Assembly (NCBI RefSeq): GCF_003149085.1 | Contig: NZ_QGDT01000001.1 | Span: 620,001 to 684,000, forward strand | Source of the DNA: Dyadobacter jejuensis | Lineage (GTDB): Bacteria > Bacteroidota > Bacteroidia > Cytophagales > Spirosomataceae | Length of the DNA: 64,000 bases | Direction of reading: 5' to 3' | Part shown: in pieces, positions 33,107 through 41,210 of the stretch | Position numbering within the stretch: position 1 is the stretch's first letter | How the letters are laid out: every line of letters begins with the position of its first letter | Notes under the pieces: model-generated | Databases searched by the model: none | What the model saw: only the letters and a program-made list of their open reading frames with translations | What the model was told of the DNA's origin: nothing | Translations under genes and position numbers: made by a program

Positions 33107-33470
33107 CTCGTCGCAATCCATATTGGAGTTCTTCAATTGCTGCCTTCACCGTATTTTTAACTAGTCCGTTATCACGGTATTCGGGATGTACGGCGTAACC
33201 GATTTGAAGACGAGCTTTTCCTTCTAATGGTGTAATTGCGACAAACATAACCTACGCCGTGACGATATTTCCATTTAGGAGAACGTAGGTATATCTTAGC
33301 TTGCCATTTGGATAATCTACGGTAACAAAAATTTCAGGGTCGAGAGCTCCTGCTTCAAGAAGATTACTATTTTCTATGAAAGCTTTTGAAATGAGACTAG
33401 CCCCTGTATTGGGTCTACGGTGTTCTTTGAGGTTAGGTGGTAATAGTTTGACTTCTAATAGTGTTAGTGA
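33107..33470 (-). pseudogene. GNAT-family acetyltransferase remnant
   Basis: On the minus strand one frame runs from about 33470 to the IS5 junction at 33107: LEVKLLPPNLKEHRRPNTGAS, LISKAFIENSNLLEAGALDP, EIFVTVDYPNGKLRYTY, then an in-frame TAG (33252-33254), then VMFVAITPLEGKARLQIGYA, VHPEYRDNGLVKNTVKAAIE. The last part is GNAT motif A (acetyl-CoA binding), although the usual R/QxxGxG/A is only NG here. Both the stop and the loss of the C-terminus at the IS junction make it non-functional. The 5' end is not identifiable. A frame reading from GNAT into antisense IS sequence (to 33006) is a by-product of the junction. Confidence 0.62.
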
Positions 33471-33649
33471 TCTGTGTCAAGACAGGAGTGTAGAAGTCTA
33501 CTTCGGTTGCTTGTGTCTCCAGTGATACGACCAATGAATAACGTGCTTCAGAGTCTGTCTTCTTCAGATTTGCTCTTTCTCGCCACCAGCCTACGACTGG
33601 ATGTACTGCTAGTAGATTGCAAGTAGCTACTTCTGACGCATAACCGTCC

Positions 33650-33812
33650 CATTATGCAGACATACTTAACTTCTTTGTCAATCGAAGCACCAATGCCTCT
33701 GCTGAGTCCTTCAACCGTGCAACGGTCCGTGCTAAAATAAAGCCCATTAGAGCTAAATCCCTAGGGAGAAAAGATGTTTCTTTTTTCTATTCAGACTCTT
33801 ACGATTGTATGT
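33650..33812 (+). pseudogene. ISL3/ISAon1-like transposase C-terminal fragment, copy 1
   Basis: Encodes HYADILNFFVNRSTNASAES, FNRATVRAKIKPIRAKS and, after a 1-nt deletion near 33785, FFLFRLLRLYV, the characteristic end of ISAon1-type (ISL3-related) transposases. It is about 151 bp and roughly 88 percent identical by eye to copy 2 at 33905-34057. It has no start and is frameshifted. Confidence 0.65.
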
Positions 33813-33841
33813 CCAAATTTATCAAATTAAGCCTACAAGGA

Positions 33842-34072
33842 AATACTATGGTTGATTCACAGCGATTAGAGTCGTTCAGGACAGAATCTAGATCGATCCA
33901 GACCCATTATGCAGACATACTTAACTTCTTTGTCAATCGAAGCACCAATGCCTCCGCTGGGTCCTTCAACCGTGCGACGGTCCGTGCTAAAATAAAGGCC
34001 TTTAGAGCTACATCTCGTGGGGTCAAAGATGTCTCATTTTTCCTATTCAGACTATCCAGGTTATATGCATAA
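33842..34072 (+). pseudogene. ISL3/ISAon1-like transposase C-terminal fragment, copy 2
   Basis: Encodes LESFRTESRSIQTHYADILN, FFVNRSTNASAGSFNRATVR, AKIKAFRATSRGVKDV and FFLFRLSRLYA followed by TAA, the intact C-terminus of an ISAon1/ISL3-like transposase (usual form NRSTNASAESFNAKIKAFR). The catalytic Glu expected in A-E-S-F is Gly here (AGSF), and five residues (RATVR) are inserted; copy 1 has the Glu but the same insertion. Only about 75 residues remain, so it is inactive. An open frame extends upstream to 33809. Confidence 0.68.
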
Positions 34073-34144
34073 TTTCGTGAAATCTCTCCCCCCAAGAAAA
34101 TCGTTTGATCCAATGTTTGGCATAAATTTTACAGGCACAAAAAA

Positions 34145-34173
34145 AAGGAGTCACGAAAAAATCGTAACTCCTT
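34145..34173 (-). terminator. Terminator downstream of tRNA-Leu(TAA)
   Basis: 12-nt arms 34145-34156 and 34162-34173 with one mismatch (AAGGAGTCACGA) and a 5-nt loop; the A-run at 34138-34146 makes a U-tract on the minus strand. Confidence 0.75.
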
Positions 34174-34184
34174 GACCGTGATGG

Positions 34185-34270
34185 TACCGGGGACGGGAAT
34201 CGAACCCGTACGAGCGTTTCGGCTCACAGGATTTTAAGTCCTGCGTGTCTACCAGTTCCACCACCCCGGC
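34185..34270 (-). tRNA. tRNA-Leu (anticodon TAA)
   Basis: Minus-strand acceptor GCCGGGG (34264-34270) pairs with CCCCGGT; discriminator A at 34185. Anticodon stem CAGGA/TCCTG with loop CTTAAAA gives anticodon TAA. A long variable arm and the T loop GGTTCGATTCC are present. CCA follows at 34184-34182, so it is encoded here, unlike the TAG isoacceptor at 7597. Confidence 0.95.
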
Positions 34271-34310
34271 ATGCGCCTTGGCACTTGGCTGTGGTCGCTT
34301 AGAAAAAAAA

Positions 34311-34326
34311 GCACCGTCGCCGGTGC
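34311..34326 (-). terminator. Hairpin downstream of tRNA-Gly
   Basis: 6-bp stem GCACCG/CGGTGC (34311-34316, 34321-34326) with a 4-nt loop and an A8 run at 34303-34310, which is a U-tract on the minus strand. It lies between the two tRNA genes, suggesting separate transcripts or attenuation. Confidence 0.65.
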
Positions 34327-34336
34327 TTAATCTCTG

Positions 34337-34409
34337 AGCGAAAGACGGGGTTCGAACCCGCGACCTCGACCTTGGCAAGGTCGCGCTCTACCAGCTGAGC
34401 TACTTTCGC
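34337..34409 (-). tRNA. tRNA-Gly (anticodon GCC)
   Basis: Minus-strand acceptor GCGAAAG (34403-34409) pairs with CTTTCGC; discriminator T at 34337. The D arm is GCTCAGCTGGTAGAGC; the anticodon stem CGACC/GGTCG holds loop TTGCCAA with anticodon GCC; the T arm has GGGTTCGAACCCC. 73 nt, a normal class I tRNA. CCA is not encoded. Confidence 0.95.
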
Positions 34410-34919
34410 ATTTCCATATCGTTTATGGTGATGCAAAAGTAGATAGTCTGGTGATCATACGCAAATGTTTGTAGCAAATATTTTTTCAAAATTTCACAAC
34501 AATTATTTAACATTTTGTAAATCAATGAGATCCCATGGAGGTTTTTTTTGATTTTTTTTGTCATTTGTGCGGTTCTGGTGAATGAAGAAGCAGGAATGAC
34601 TCTTTTAGCCGTCAAAAGAGCATAATCGTAGATACTACGAAGACCATACCTAGGGCTAATTCAGCCTGGTTTGCAAGCCTCCAATGGGGCCTTGTCGTGG
34701 CAGTAGTTCACCTGGCCCGATTTTTTCTGGTATTGTTCAATAGGTCGGTAATGGGGAGGGGGCTCTGATGGCAACTTCTTGAATTTTGTACCCTACCGTT
34801 TATCCTTATTTCGCCGGGCCCTTCTATTTTTGATTACCTTTGCGGAAAATGTTTGAAATGAACCCGCTAAAATGGGATAATCTATTGGTTTTAATCTTTA
34901 CCTAAAGTATTACTATTTC
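34410..34919. other. Intergenic region before terC
   Basis: About 510 bp. A small hairpin CTCTTTT/AAAAGAG is at 34600-34620. A perfect -7 box TACCTTTG lies at 34835-34842 with no clear -33 TTG at the right distance; it could start the terC transcript with a 5' leader of about 70 nt. I see no manganese (yybP-ykoY) riboswitch-like fold and no gene. Confidence 0.45.
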
Positions 34920-35987
34920 ATGATCTCCAACGAAGTACTATTTTTCGGCGGTTTTATTTTAGTCATCAGTGTGATGCTCCTCCTCGATTTGGGGGTATTC
35001 AACAAGAAGGACCACGTAGTCAAGTTCGGAGAAGCGGCCGCTTGGACGGTCGCCTGGATCGCCCTGGCACTCGTGTTTTATGTAGTGATCAATACCCATG
35101 GGGATCTGATCCACGGCATGAGCACCTATGAGGAGTTGGTAGCAGTCAAGGATAAATACGCCCCCCATCTTACGCTTATTCCGGGTAATTTTGAGGCTAG
35201 TGTGGAAGTATACCGGCGCAATATGTCCCTAGAATTTATTACGGGCTATTTGCTAGAGTATGCCTTATCGATCGACAATATTTTCGTCATTATCCTAATA
35301 TTTTCGTCATTTGGCGTTCGGCCCAAATACTTCAAAAAGGTGCTTTTTTGGGGCGTTTTAGGCGCTATCGTCATGCGTTTCTTGTTTATTTTCTTGGGTT
35401 CAGCCCTCATGCAACGCTTCGACTGGATCATCTATATCTTCGGCCTGTTGCTGGTATATCAAGGTGGTAAAATATTCTTTGAAGGGGGTGAAGATGAGAA
35501 GATAGAGCCTGCCAAGCACCCGGTGGTGAAGTTTACTTCCAAGTATTTCCCCGTTTATCCCCGTTATGTGAGGGAGCATTTCTTCGTATTGAAGGGGGGC
35601 AAATGGATGTTGACCCCATTATTCGTAGTCGTTTTAATCGTAGAATTTACCGATTTAATATTTGCAGTTGACTCCGTTCCTGCGGTATTTTCGGTGACCA
35701 AGGACCCCTACGTGGTGTTTTTCTCTAATATATTTGCGATTATGGGCTTGAGATCCATGTTCTTTTTCTTAAGTAATATCATGGGACTATTCCGTTTCTT
35801 AAAATACGGACTCGGGGTATTGTTGGTATTTATCGGTAGTAAGATGTTGGCCCATCACCAGCTAGAGGCTTTAGGCTTTAAGACCGTCTATTCCTTGTAC
35901 ATTATTTTGGGAATACTGGTCGTTAGTATATTGGCATCGGTGTTGATTCCCGAAAAGAAAACTAAAGAAGAGGAGGTTCCGGCCTAA
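34920..35987 (+). CDS. TerC/Alx-family integral membrane protein
   Basis: A 355-residue inner-membrane protein with about eight hydrophobic segments. TerC landmarks are present: the first helix LVISVMLLLDLGVFN, the conserved LLEYALSIDNIFVIILIF with its acidic residues, the segment VEFTDLIFAVDSVPAVFSVT, and FSNIFAIMGLRSMFFFL. Conserved Asp/Glu in the helices are linked to metal handling; members export manganese (Alx, MeeF/MeeY) or serve secretome metalation. A soluble loop of about 50 residues after the second helix is common in Alx-like forms. It is followed after 46 bp by the large helicase gene, possibly cotranscribed. Confidence 0.92.
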   Translation: MISNEVLFFGGFILVISVMLLLDLGVFNKKDHVVKFGEAAAWTVAWIALALVFYVVINTHGDLIHGMSTYEELVAVKDKYAPHLTLIPGNFEASVEVYRRNMSLEFITGYLLEYALSIDNIFVIILIFSSFGVRPKYFKKVLFWGVLGAIVMRFLFIFLGSALMQRFDWIIYIFGLLLVYQGGKIFFEGGEDEKIEPAKHPVVKFTSKYFPVYPRYVREHFFVLKGGKWMLTPLFVVVLIVEFTDLIFAVDSVPAVFSVTKDPYVVFFSNIFAIMGLRSMFFFLSNIMGLFRFLKYGLGVLLVFIGSKMLAHHQLEALGFKTVYSLYIILGILVVSILASVLIPEKKTKEEEVPA

Positions 35988-36033
35988 TCGTCATTTTTAT
36001 TAATTTATCAAGCTATCGAATAGAAGGCCTCAT

Positions 36034-39000
36034 ATGCAGCAGATTCTCAAGGCATATTTAAAAAGATTGACCAATTTGAGTACCCGAAATAAGTCACTAT
36101 TGCTCACCAGCCTGCCTGGTGAGCAATTTTTAGATTTACAGGCTACCGATTTTGTCTTGCAGAAACCTGCCTTTGAGTTGATTGTTCAGCTGATAGCCGG
36201 GAAAAAGACGATCCCACTTTGCGATGTACAGGATCCTCGAATGGAAAAGGTGAATGTATTGAGCAAGCGCTTGAGGAAGATTAGCCGTACCGAAAAGTTT
36301 GTGGCCGACGAGCGCGGTACCCAGGATTTATATGTCGGCTATCCTTTTTTGAAGGGGAAGTTGGCCGATGGCACACCCATTCATGGCCCCTTGCTGTTTT
36401 TTCCGGTAACCCTAACCACCGAAAAGGAACAATGGTGCCTGACAGAAAGGGGCGACAGCCGGGTGATACTCAATCGGAGTATGGCTTTGGCATATGCTTA
36501 TTTTAATGAGGCCCAAGTGTCGGACGACATCCTCGATAAGTCTTTCGAGGATTTTTCTACCGATGCCCTTGCCTTTCGTACGGAGCTTTATGAGTGGCTA
36601 AAAGATACCGCCTTGAAGATTAACTTCAATCAGGAGCTCTTCGAGAATATACTGAAACCCTTTGAAGCCCTAAAAAGTACCGATCTGAAGTTGCTGGAGC
36701 GTAATGGGGAACTCAAGCTGATGCCAGAGGCCGTTTTAGGTATATTCCCTCAGGCTGGGTCGTATCTGGTGCCCGATTATCAGCAATTGCTGGCGGAGGA
36801 GGGAGGCGACTTTCAGTCGGTGCTGCTGCCGCAAGAGGAAGATGAGTACGTGGAACCCGACGATACCCTCCATAGAGAGATCAAAGAAGAAGAGATCCTA
36901 ACGCCCTTTCCCGTCGACGAGTCCCAGGAGGAAATTATCCTGCAGGTGAAGCGTGGGCATTCGGTGGTGGTACAAGGCCCTCCGGGCAGTGGTAAGTCTC
37001 AGCTCATATGCAACCTGGTGTCCGATTTTATAGCCCAGGGCAAAAAAGTACTGGTCGTGTGTCAGAAGCGAGCAGCCTTAGATGTGGTCTATGAACGGCT
37101 TGGGGGGATTGGCATGGACCAATTTGTAGGGCTGATTCACGATTTTAAAAACGACCGTTCACAACTCTATGGGCAGCTAAAGCGACAGATAGAGCAGGTG
37201 GAGGCCTATAGGAAGCAAAATTATTCGCTGGACGCGGTGTTTTTGGAGCGACAGTTTATTCAAGAGAGCAGGCTCATCGACAGAACTCTACGCGACTTAG
37301 ATGCTTTTAAGCAGGCACTCTACGACGAGCAGGTAGCTGGCGTTTCGGTAAAGGAGTTGTATCTGAATAGCGATCCAGAGGCTCCACATTTCGACGTGTC
37401 GGGCTATTATCGGAATTTTCGTTTCGATATGCGTAGTGAATTTGAGCGTGCCATGGGGCGCTATTTGACCTATGCGCTGCGGCTAAGGTTTCCACATCCC
37501 TGGCACGACCGGCTACCGTTTACGCATCATGGCTTGGCCGACTTACGGGCTATGGAAGGCATCCTGAAAAGTTGGCCGCAGGCTTTGGATACCCTCCGGC
37601 AGGAATTTGAAAGCCTTACTGGCCAAACTTTTACGCATCGTTACTTGGAGCAACCCAGCCTGCACCGGGAGACATTGACTGAGCTCGCCGGCTGGGTAGA
37701 TGAAGCAGGCATATGGCAGCTGTACCAGACTTATCTCCGTAGCCCAGACTTGGTGGGCCATAGAATGGCTTTCATTCGTCAGATTCGCGATGAATTCGAT
37801 GGTTTTTTGGTCGAAGATGGGATAGCGCTGCATATAGATGTAGAGGATCTGGGCATTTGCCAATCGGTACTCACCGAGGCCATCCGCGCTAAGGAGTCGG
37901 CGGTGTCGGGTAAGATCTACGATTGGTTTAATAAGAATACTAAACTTGTGACAGGCTTTGCACTTCAGGAAGGGCTGGGGACCAGCTTAGAGGAACTGTT
38001 GCTGTTAGAACGGAAGCTGCATAACCGGCTACAACTCGAGCAATGGCTGCAAGATCCACTATTGGGTTATCAGGAGCAGGAGGCTAGGAATGAAGCATCT
38101 GGCTATCAAGCCTTTTTTGCACAAGCGGAGCGTGCCATGGAGGCCGTACAAGAGGTGACCAGTTCCGACTGGTCCTCGTTATTAACGGGTCTGTCTACGC
38201 GCGCAAACACTATAGCCGATTTTCATAACCATCTTTATCGCTTTAGAGCTTGGCTAGAAAGATGGCAAGAACTCGAAGAAGAAATGGGGCAGTATTTGTC
38301 CTTTACCCAGTGCAGGGTGTTGTTGCATGAGCCAGAAGCCTATAGCCAGCGGCTGAGGGAGGCTTTGGAGGTGGACTTCGATGCTATCTGTGAGATGGAC
38401 CAGTCCTTTGCGGCCATGGGGGACACTGAGCGCCGGGCAGCGATCGATTGTATGACCTTTGCCGAAACCGATACCACCCTCAAATCAACAGAAGTGTTGG
38501 CTGCATGGATCAATAGTCTGCAGCTGGCCTGGATAGAGCATATCGAGCAGCTGACGCCGATACTTCGGACGGTATCCTCTCAAAAGATGCAGTTCCTAGA
38601 AGAAGAGCTGCAAAGGGCCGTTACCGAAAGGCAGCGGTTGGCCCGGGACATCGTAGGAATCAGGGTTCGAGAGCATACCTATAAGGATGTAGAAAACAAC
38701 CGCCTAGGCAACAGGGTGACCTACCGGGAGCTGGACCACCAAGTTTCTAAAAAGCGGAAGATCTGGCCTGTTCGCAAGCTGTTGGAAGGGTATTCGGAGG
38801 AAATTTTCAATTTGATTCCCTGTTGGCTGGCATCGCCCGAGTCGGTATCGGCCATGTTCCCTCTGGCCGACGATCTTTTTGACCTGGTAATATTCGATGA
38901 GGCATCGCAATGCTATGCCGAGTTTGGCCTGCCTGCGGCAGCCCGCGGTAAGCAAGTGGTGGTAGCCGGCGACGCCATGCAGCTGGCTCCTAGTGACCTG

Positions 39001-39999
39001 TATCGGGTGCGCTATGAGGAGCAAGACGATACCGACGAATATGAGCCCGCCTTGGAAGTCGACTCCTTGCTGGGCCTGGCGGCGCAGTCCTTGGAGCAAT
39101 ATGCCTTAACGGGCCACTATCGGAGCCTGTCTTTGGACCTGATCGCTTTTTCAAACCGTCATTTTTATAATCAAAAACTGAAACTGCTTCCCGATTTTAA
39201 GCATATCAATGCCATAGAGCCAGGCATTACCTATCTAAAAACGGATGGTATATGGGTGCAAAATGCTAATTTGGTAGAGGCCGACTTGGTGGCCGATATC
39301 GTGTCGAGCCTTGCCGCTACTGGAAAATCCATCGGCGTGGTGACCTTCAATTTCTATCAACAACAGTGTATCCAAGAGCGCCTAGAAGCCGGACATATTG
39401 AGGCCAATGGGCTATTTGTGAAGAATATTGAGAATGTTCAGGGCGATGAACGGGATATTATTATCTTTTCGATGGGGTATGCCCCCGACGAGAAAGGGAA
39501 ATTATCGATGCAATTTGGAAGCTTAAACATGCAAGGTGGAGAGAACCGCCTGAATGTGGCCGTTACCAGGGCTAAAGAGAAGATATTCTTTGTGTCGAGT
39601 CTGTGGCCCGACCAGCTCCGTACCGACACCGCCTCCAATGAGGGGCCTAAGTTACTGAAAGCCTATATGCAGTTTGCCTTGTCGGTGAGCGAGGGGAAAT
39701 TTAAGCCCGACCAGGCTGTGGTTAAGGCACATCGTTCCGACTGGCTATTGAAAGAGAAGTTGGTGGCCGGACACGACAGCCTCAGTACTGAGTTGCCATT
39801 TGGCGATCTTACCATCAAAGAAGGAGCGGCCTATAAGGCAATGGCCCTTACCGACGACGACCTGTATTACCACAGCCGAACATCGAAAGAGCCTCACGCT
39901 TATCTGCCGCTCCTGTTACGACTAAAAAACTGGCCTTATCAGCGCGTTTATAGTCGTCAATATTGGTCTAAAAGTCTCCGCTTAGAACTGGCTGACTAA
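36034..39999 (+). CDS. Large SF1 helicase/ATPase (DUF4011-like, AAA_11/AAA_12)
   Basis: A 1321-residue superfamily 1 helicase of the UPF1-like/DNA2-like group. The N-terminus (LTNLSTRNKSLLLTSLP, then PLLFFPVTLT near 125) is DUF4011-like. Walker A GPPGSGKSQL is near residues 313-322; about 550 residues of helical insert follow; Walker B LVIFDEASQC is near 950; the RecA2 motifs are ENVQGDERDIIIFSMGY near 1132 and NRLNVAVTRAKEKIFF near 1170. The last 80 residues (HAYLPLLLRLKNWPYQRVYS) resemble the end of the REase/Vsr-like domain found in related proteins, but no PD-ExK core is visible. It may act in DNA repair or defence; neither is shown. Its stop overlaps the convergent DUF1080 gene by 4 bp. 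Confidence 0.85.
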   Translation: MQQILKAYLKRLTNLSTRNKSLLLTSLPGEQFLDLQATDFVLQKPAFELIVQLIAGKKTIPLCDVQDPRMEKVNVLSKRLRKISRTEKFVADERGTQDLYVGYPFLKGKLADGTPIHGPLLFFPVTLTTEKEQWCLTERGDSRVILNRSMALAYAYFNEAQVSDDILDKSFEDFSTDALAFRTELYEWLKDTALKINFNQELFENILKPFEALKSTDLKLLERNGELKLMPEAVLGIFPQAGSYLVPDYQQLLAEEGGDFQSVLLPQEEDEYVEPDDTLHREIKEEEILTPFPVDESQEEIILQVKRGHSVVVQGPPGSGKSQLICNLVSDFIAQGKKVLVVCQKRAALDVVYERLGGIGMDQFVGLIHDFKNDRSQLYGQLKRQIEQVEAYRKQNYSLDAVFLERQFIQESRLIDRTLRDLDAFKQALYDEQVAGVSVKELYLNSDPEAPHFDVSGYYRNFRFDMRSEFERAMGRYLTYALRLRFPHPWHDRLPFTHHGLADLRAMEGILKSWPQALDTLRQEFESLTGQTFTHRYLEQPSLHRETLTELAGWVDEAGIWQLYQTYLRSPDLVGHRMAFIRQIRDEFDGFLVEDGIALHIDVEDLGICQSVLTEAIRAKESAVSGKIYDWFNKNTKLVTGFALQEGLGTSLEELLLLERKLHNRLQLEQWLQDPLLGYQEQEARNEASGYQAFFAQAERAMEAVQEVTSSDWSSLLTGLSTRANTIADFHNHLYRFRAWLERWQELEEEMGQYLSFTQCRVLLHEPEAYSQRLREALEVDFDAICEMDQSFAAMGDTERRAAIDCMTFAETDTTLKSTEVLAAWINSLQLAWIEHIEQLTPILRTVSSQKMQFLEEELQRAVTERQRLARDIVGIRVREHTYKDVENNRLGNRVTYRELDHQVSKKRKIWPVRKLLEGYSEEIFNLIPCWLASPESVSAMFPLADDLFDLVIFDEASQCYAEFGLPAAARGKQVVVAGDAMQLAPSDLYRVRYEEQDDTDEYEPALEVDSLLGLAAQSLEQYALTGHYRSLSLDLIAFSNRHFYNQKLKLLPDFKHINAIEPGITYLKTDGIWVQNANLVEADLVADIVSSLAATGKSIGVVTFNFYQQQCIQERLEAGHIEANGLFVKNIENVQGDERDIIIFSMGYAPDEKGKLSMQFGSLNMQGGENRLNVAVTRAKEKIFFVSSLWPDQLRTDTASNEGPKLLKAYMQFALSVSEGKFKPDQAVVKAHRSDWLLKEKLVAGHDSLSTELPFGDLTIKEGAAYKAMALTDDDLYYHSRTSKEPHAYLPLLLRLKNWPYQRVYSRQYWSKSLRLELAD

Positions 40000-40703
40000 A
40001 GCTCTTTGATACGGATATTGCGGAACGAAACCTTGTCGCCATGGTCCTGTAGGGCAATCTTCCCTTTTTGAGGCACGCCAAAACCATCCCAAGTTTTAAA
40101 CTTGCTGTTGGCCACCAATTTGTCCCACTCGGGTCCATTAACTGGGAAGGTTACAATTTTCTTACCATTCAACCAGCTTTCGCCTTTGCCTTTTTTGATA
40201 ATGACCTTGGCCTTGTTCCATTCACCTGCAGGCTTTACTGCACTGAAATCGGAGGCTGGAATCATGTCGTAAAGCGATCCGGCCTTATGATTTCCATTTT
40301 TTCCCGCTTTAGAGTCTGCATGACGCTCGTCGTCGAGGATCTGAATTTCGGGGCCAGTAGAGTAGGGGCAGCAATATTTGGCTTCTTCAGTAACATGGAA
40401 GATGATACCGCTGTTACCTCCTTCGCTGATCTTCCATTCCAGCTCCAGGATAAAATCGCCATATTCTTTGTCGGTTACCAGGTCTTTACCTCCTTTTTCG
40501 GTGAGGGTTAGCGCACCGTCTTCAATCTTCCATTTAGGAAGGACCTTGTCTTCCTTCCAGCTATGCCATCCATCTAGACTTGTTCCATCAAATAAAGTTA
40601 CCCATTTTCCTTTTTGGGCGAATGCTTCGGTACCAGAAATGCCTAAGGCGAAGAGTGCTACGAGGGTGGCTTTACCCAAGGCACGGAAATTCATCAATTT
40701 CAT
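39996..40703 (-). CDS. DUF1080 (3-keto-disaccharide hydrolase-like) exported protein
   Basis: A 235-residue secreted protein with a signal peptide (residues about 1-29, ending AFAQ). The DUF1080 domain, a concanavalin-like jelly-roll, covers the rest: WVTLFDGTSLDGWHSW, GDFILELEWKISEGGNSGI, YDMIPASDFSAVKPAGEWN and the terminal KIALQDHGDKVSFRNIRIKEL. The family includes 3-keto-glycoside hydrolases; no local glycosyl oxidase partner is present. It is divergent from the HIT gene and convergent with the helicase. Confidence 0.93.
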   Translation of the reverse strand: MKLMNFRALGKATLVALFALGISGTEAFAQKGKWVTLFDGTSLDGWHSWKEDKVLPKWKIEDGALTLTEKGGKDLVTDKEYGDFILELEWKISEGGNSGIIFHVTEEAKYCCPYSTGPEIQILDDERHADSKAGKNGNHKAGSLYDMIPASDFSAVKPAGEWNKAKVIIKKGKGESWLNGKKIVTFPVNGPEWDKLVANSKFKTWDGFGVPQKGKIALQDHGDKVSFRNIRIKEL

Positions 40704-40813
40704 ATTAGATTAGTTAAAAGTTTCAATTGCAATATTAGTTACTTTTAGCTTTCGATTTGATTAAATAATGTTTAAAATTGAGCTTTTCTAAAGCTAAAAA
40801 ACTGCTAAACACC

Positions 40814-41203
40814 ATGGCCTCTATATTTTCTAAAATAGTAAATGGGGAGATCCCAAGTCATAAAATTGCGGAAAATGACGAGTTCTTAGCCTTTCTCGAC
40901 GCCTTTCCCATCGCCAAAGGCCATACATTGGTCATCCCCAAGCGAGAGGTAGACTATATCTTCGATCTGGATCAGGAAGAGTACTTACGGCTAATGCTCT
41001 TTGCCCGCAGTATTGTACCTGCCCTAGAGCAAGCCGTGCCATGTAACCGGATCGGGATGAGTGTGATTGGGCTCGAAGTCCCCCACGCCCACGTGCATTT
41101 GATTCCGCTCAATAGCATGAAGGATGCGGATTTTAGCCAAAAGATCAAGACCAGCCCGGAAGAATTAGCGACTATTGCAGCCAACATCAGGGCCGGACTT
41201 TAG
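40814..41203 (+). CDS. HIT-family protein (histidine triad nucleotide hydrolase)
   Basis: A 129-residue HINT/Hit-like enzyme that hydrolyses nucleoside phosphoramidates or related compounds. The start MASIFSKIVNGEIPSHKIAE at 40814 is the usual HIT N-terminus; an ATG at 40778 would add 12 unlike residues. The triad motif HAHVHLIP (HxHxH) is near residues 97-104. Standard length. Monocistronic; only 7 bp from the convergent wzi-like gene. Confidence 0.95.
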   Translation: MASIFSKIVNGEIPSHKIAENDEFLAFLDAFPIAKGHTLVIPKREVDYIFDLDQEEYLRLMLFARSIVPALEQAVPCNRIGMSVIGLEVPHAHVHLIPLNSMKDADFSQKIKTSPEELATIAANIRAGL

Positions 41204-41210
41204 GCAATGA

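Noticed and set aside
33006-33248. An 80-codon minus-strand frame as a complete small acetyltransferase gene
   Set aside because: Its last third is antisense IS5 sequence and its first codon is just after an in-frame stop within a longer GNAT frame; it is a junction by-product.
34180-34410. tRNA genes as an integrase attachment site for the island
   Set aside because: I found no integrase gene and no repeated copy of a tRNA 3' end at the other edge of the island.
34843-34919. Manganese riboswitch (yybP-ykoY) before terC
   Set aside because: The leader is short and I cannot trace the conserved loops of this class.
36034-39999. Assignment of the large helicase to a named phage-defence system
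   Set aside because: No characteristic partner genes are present on either side (TerC and DUF1080 only).
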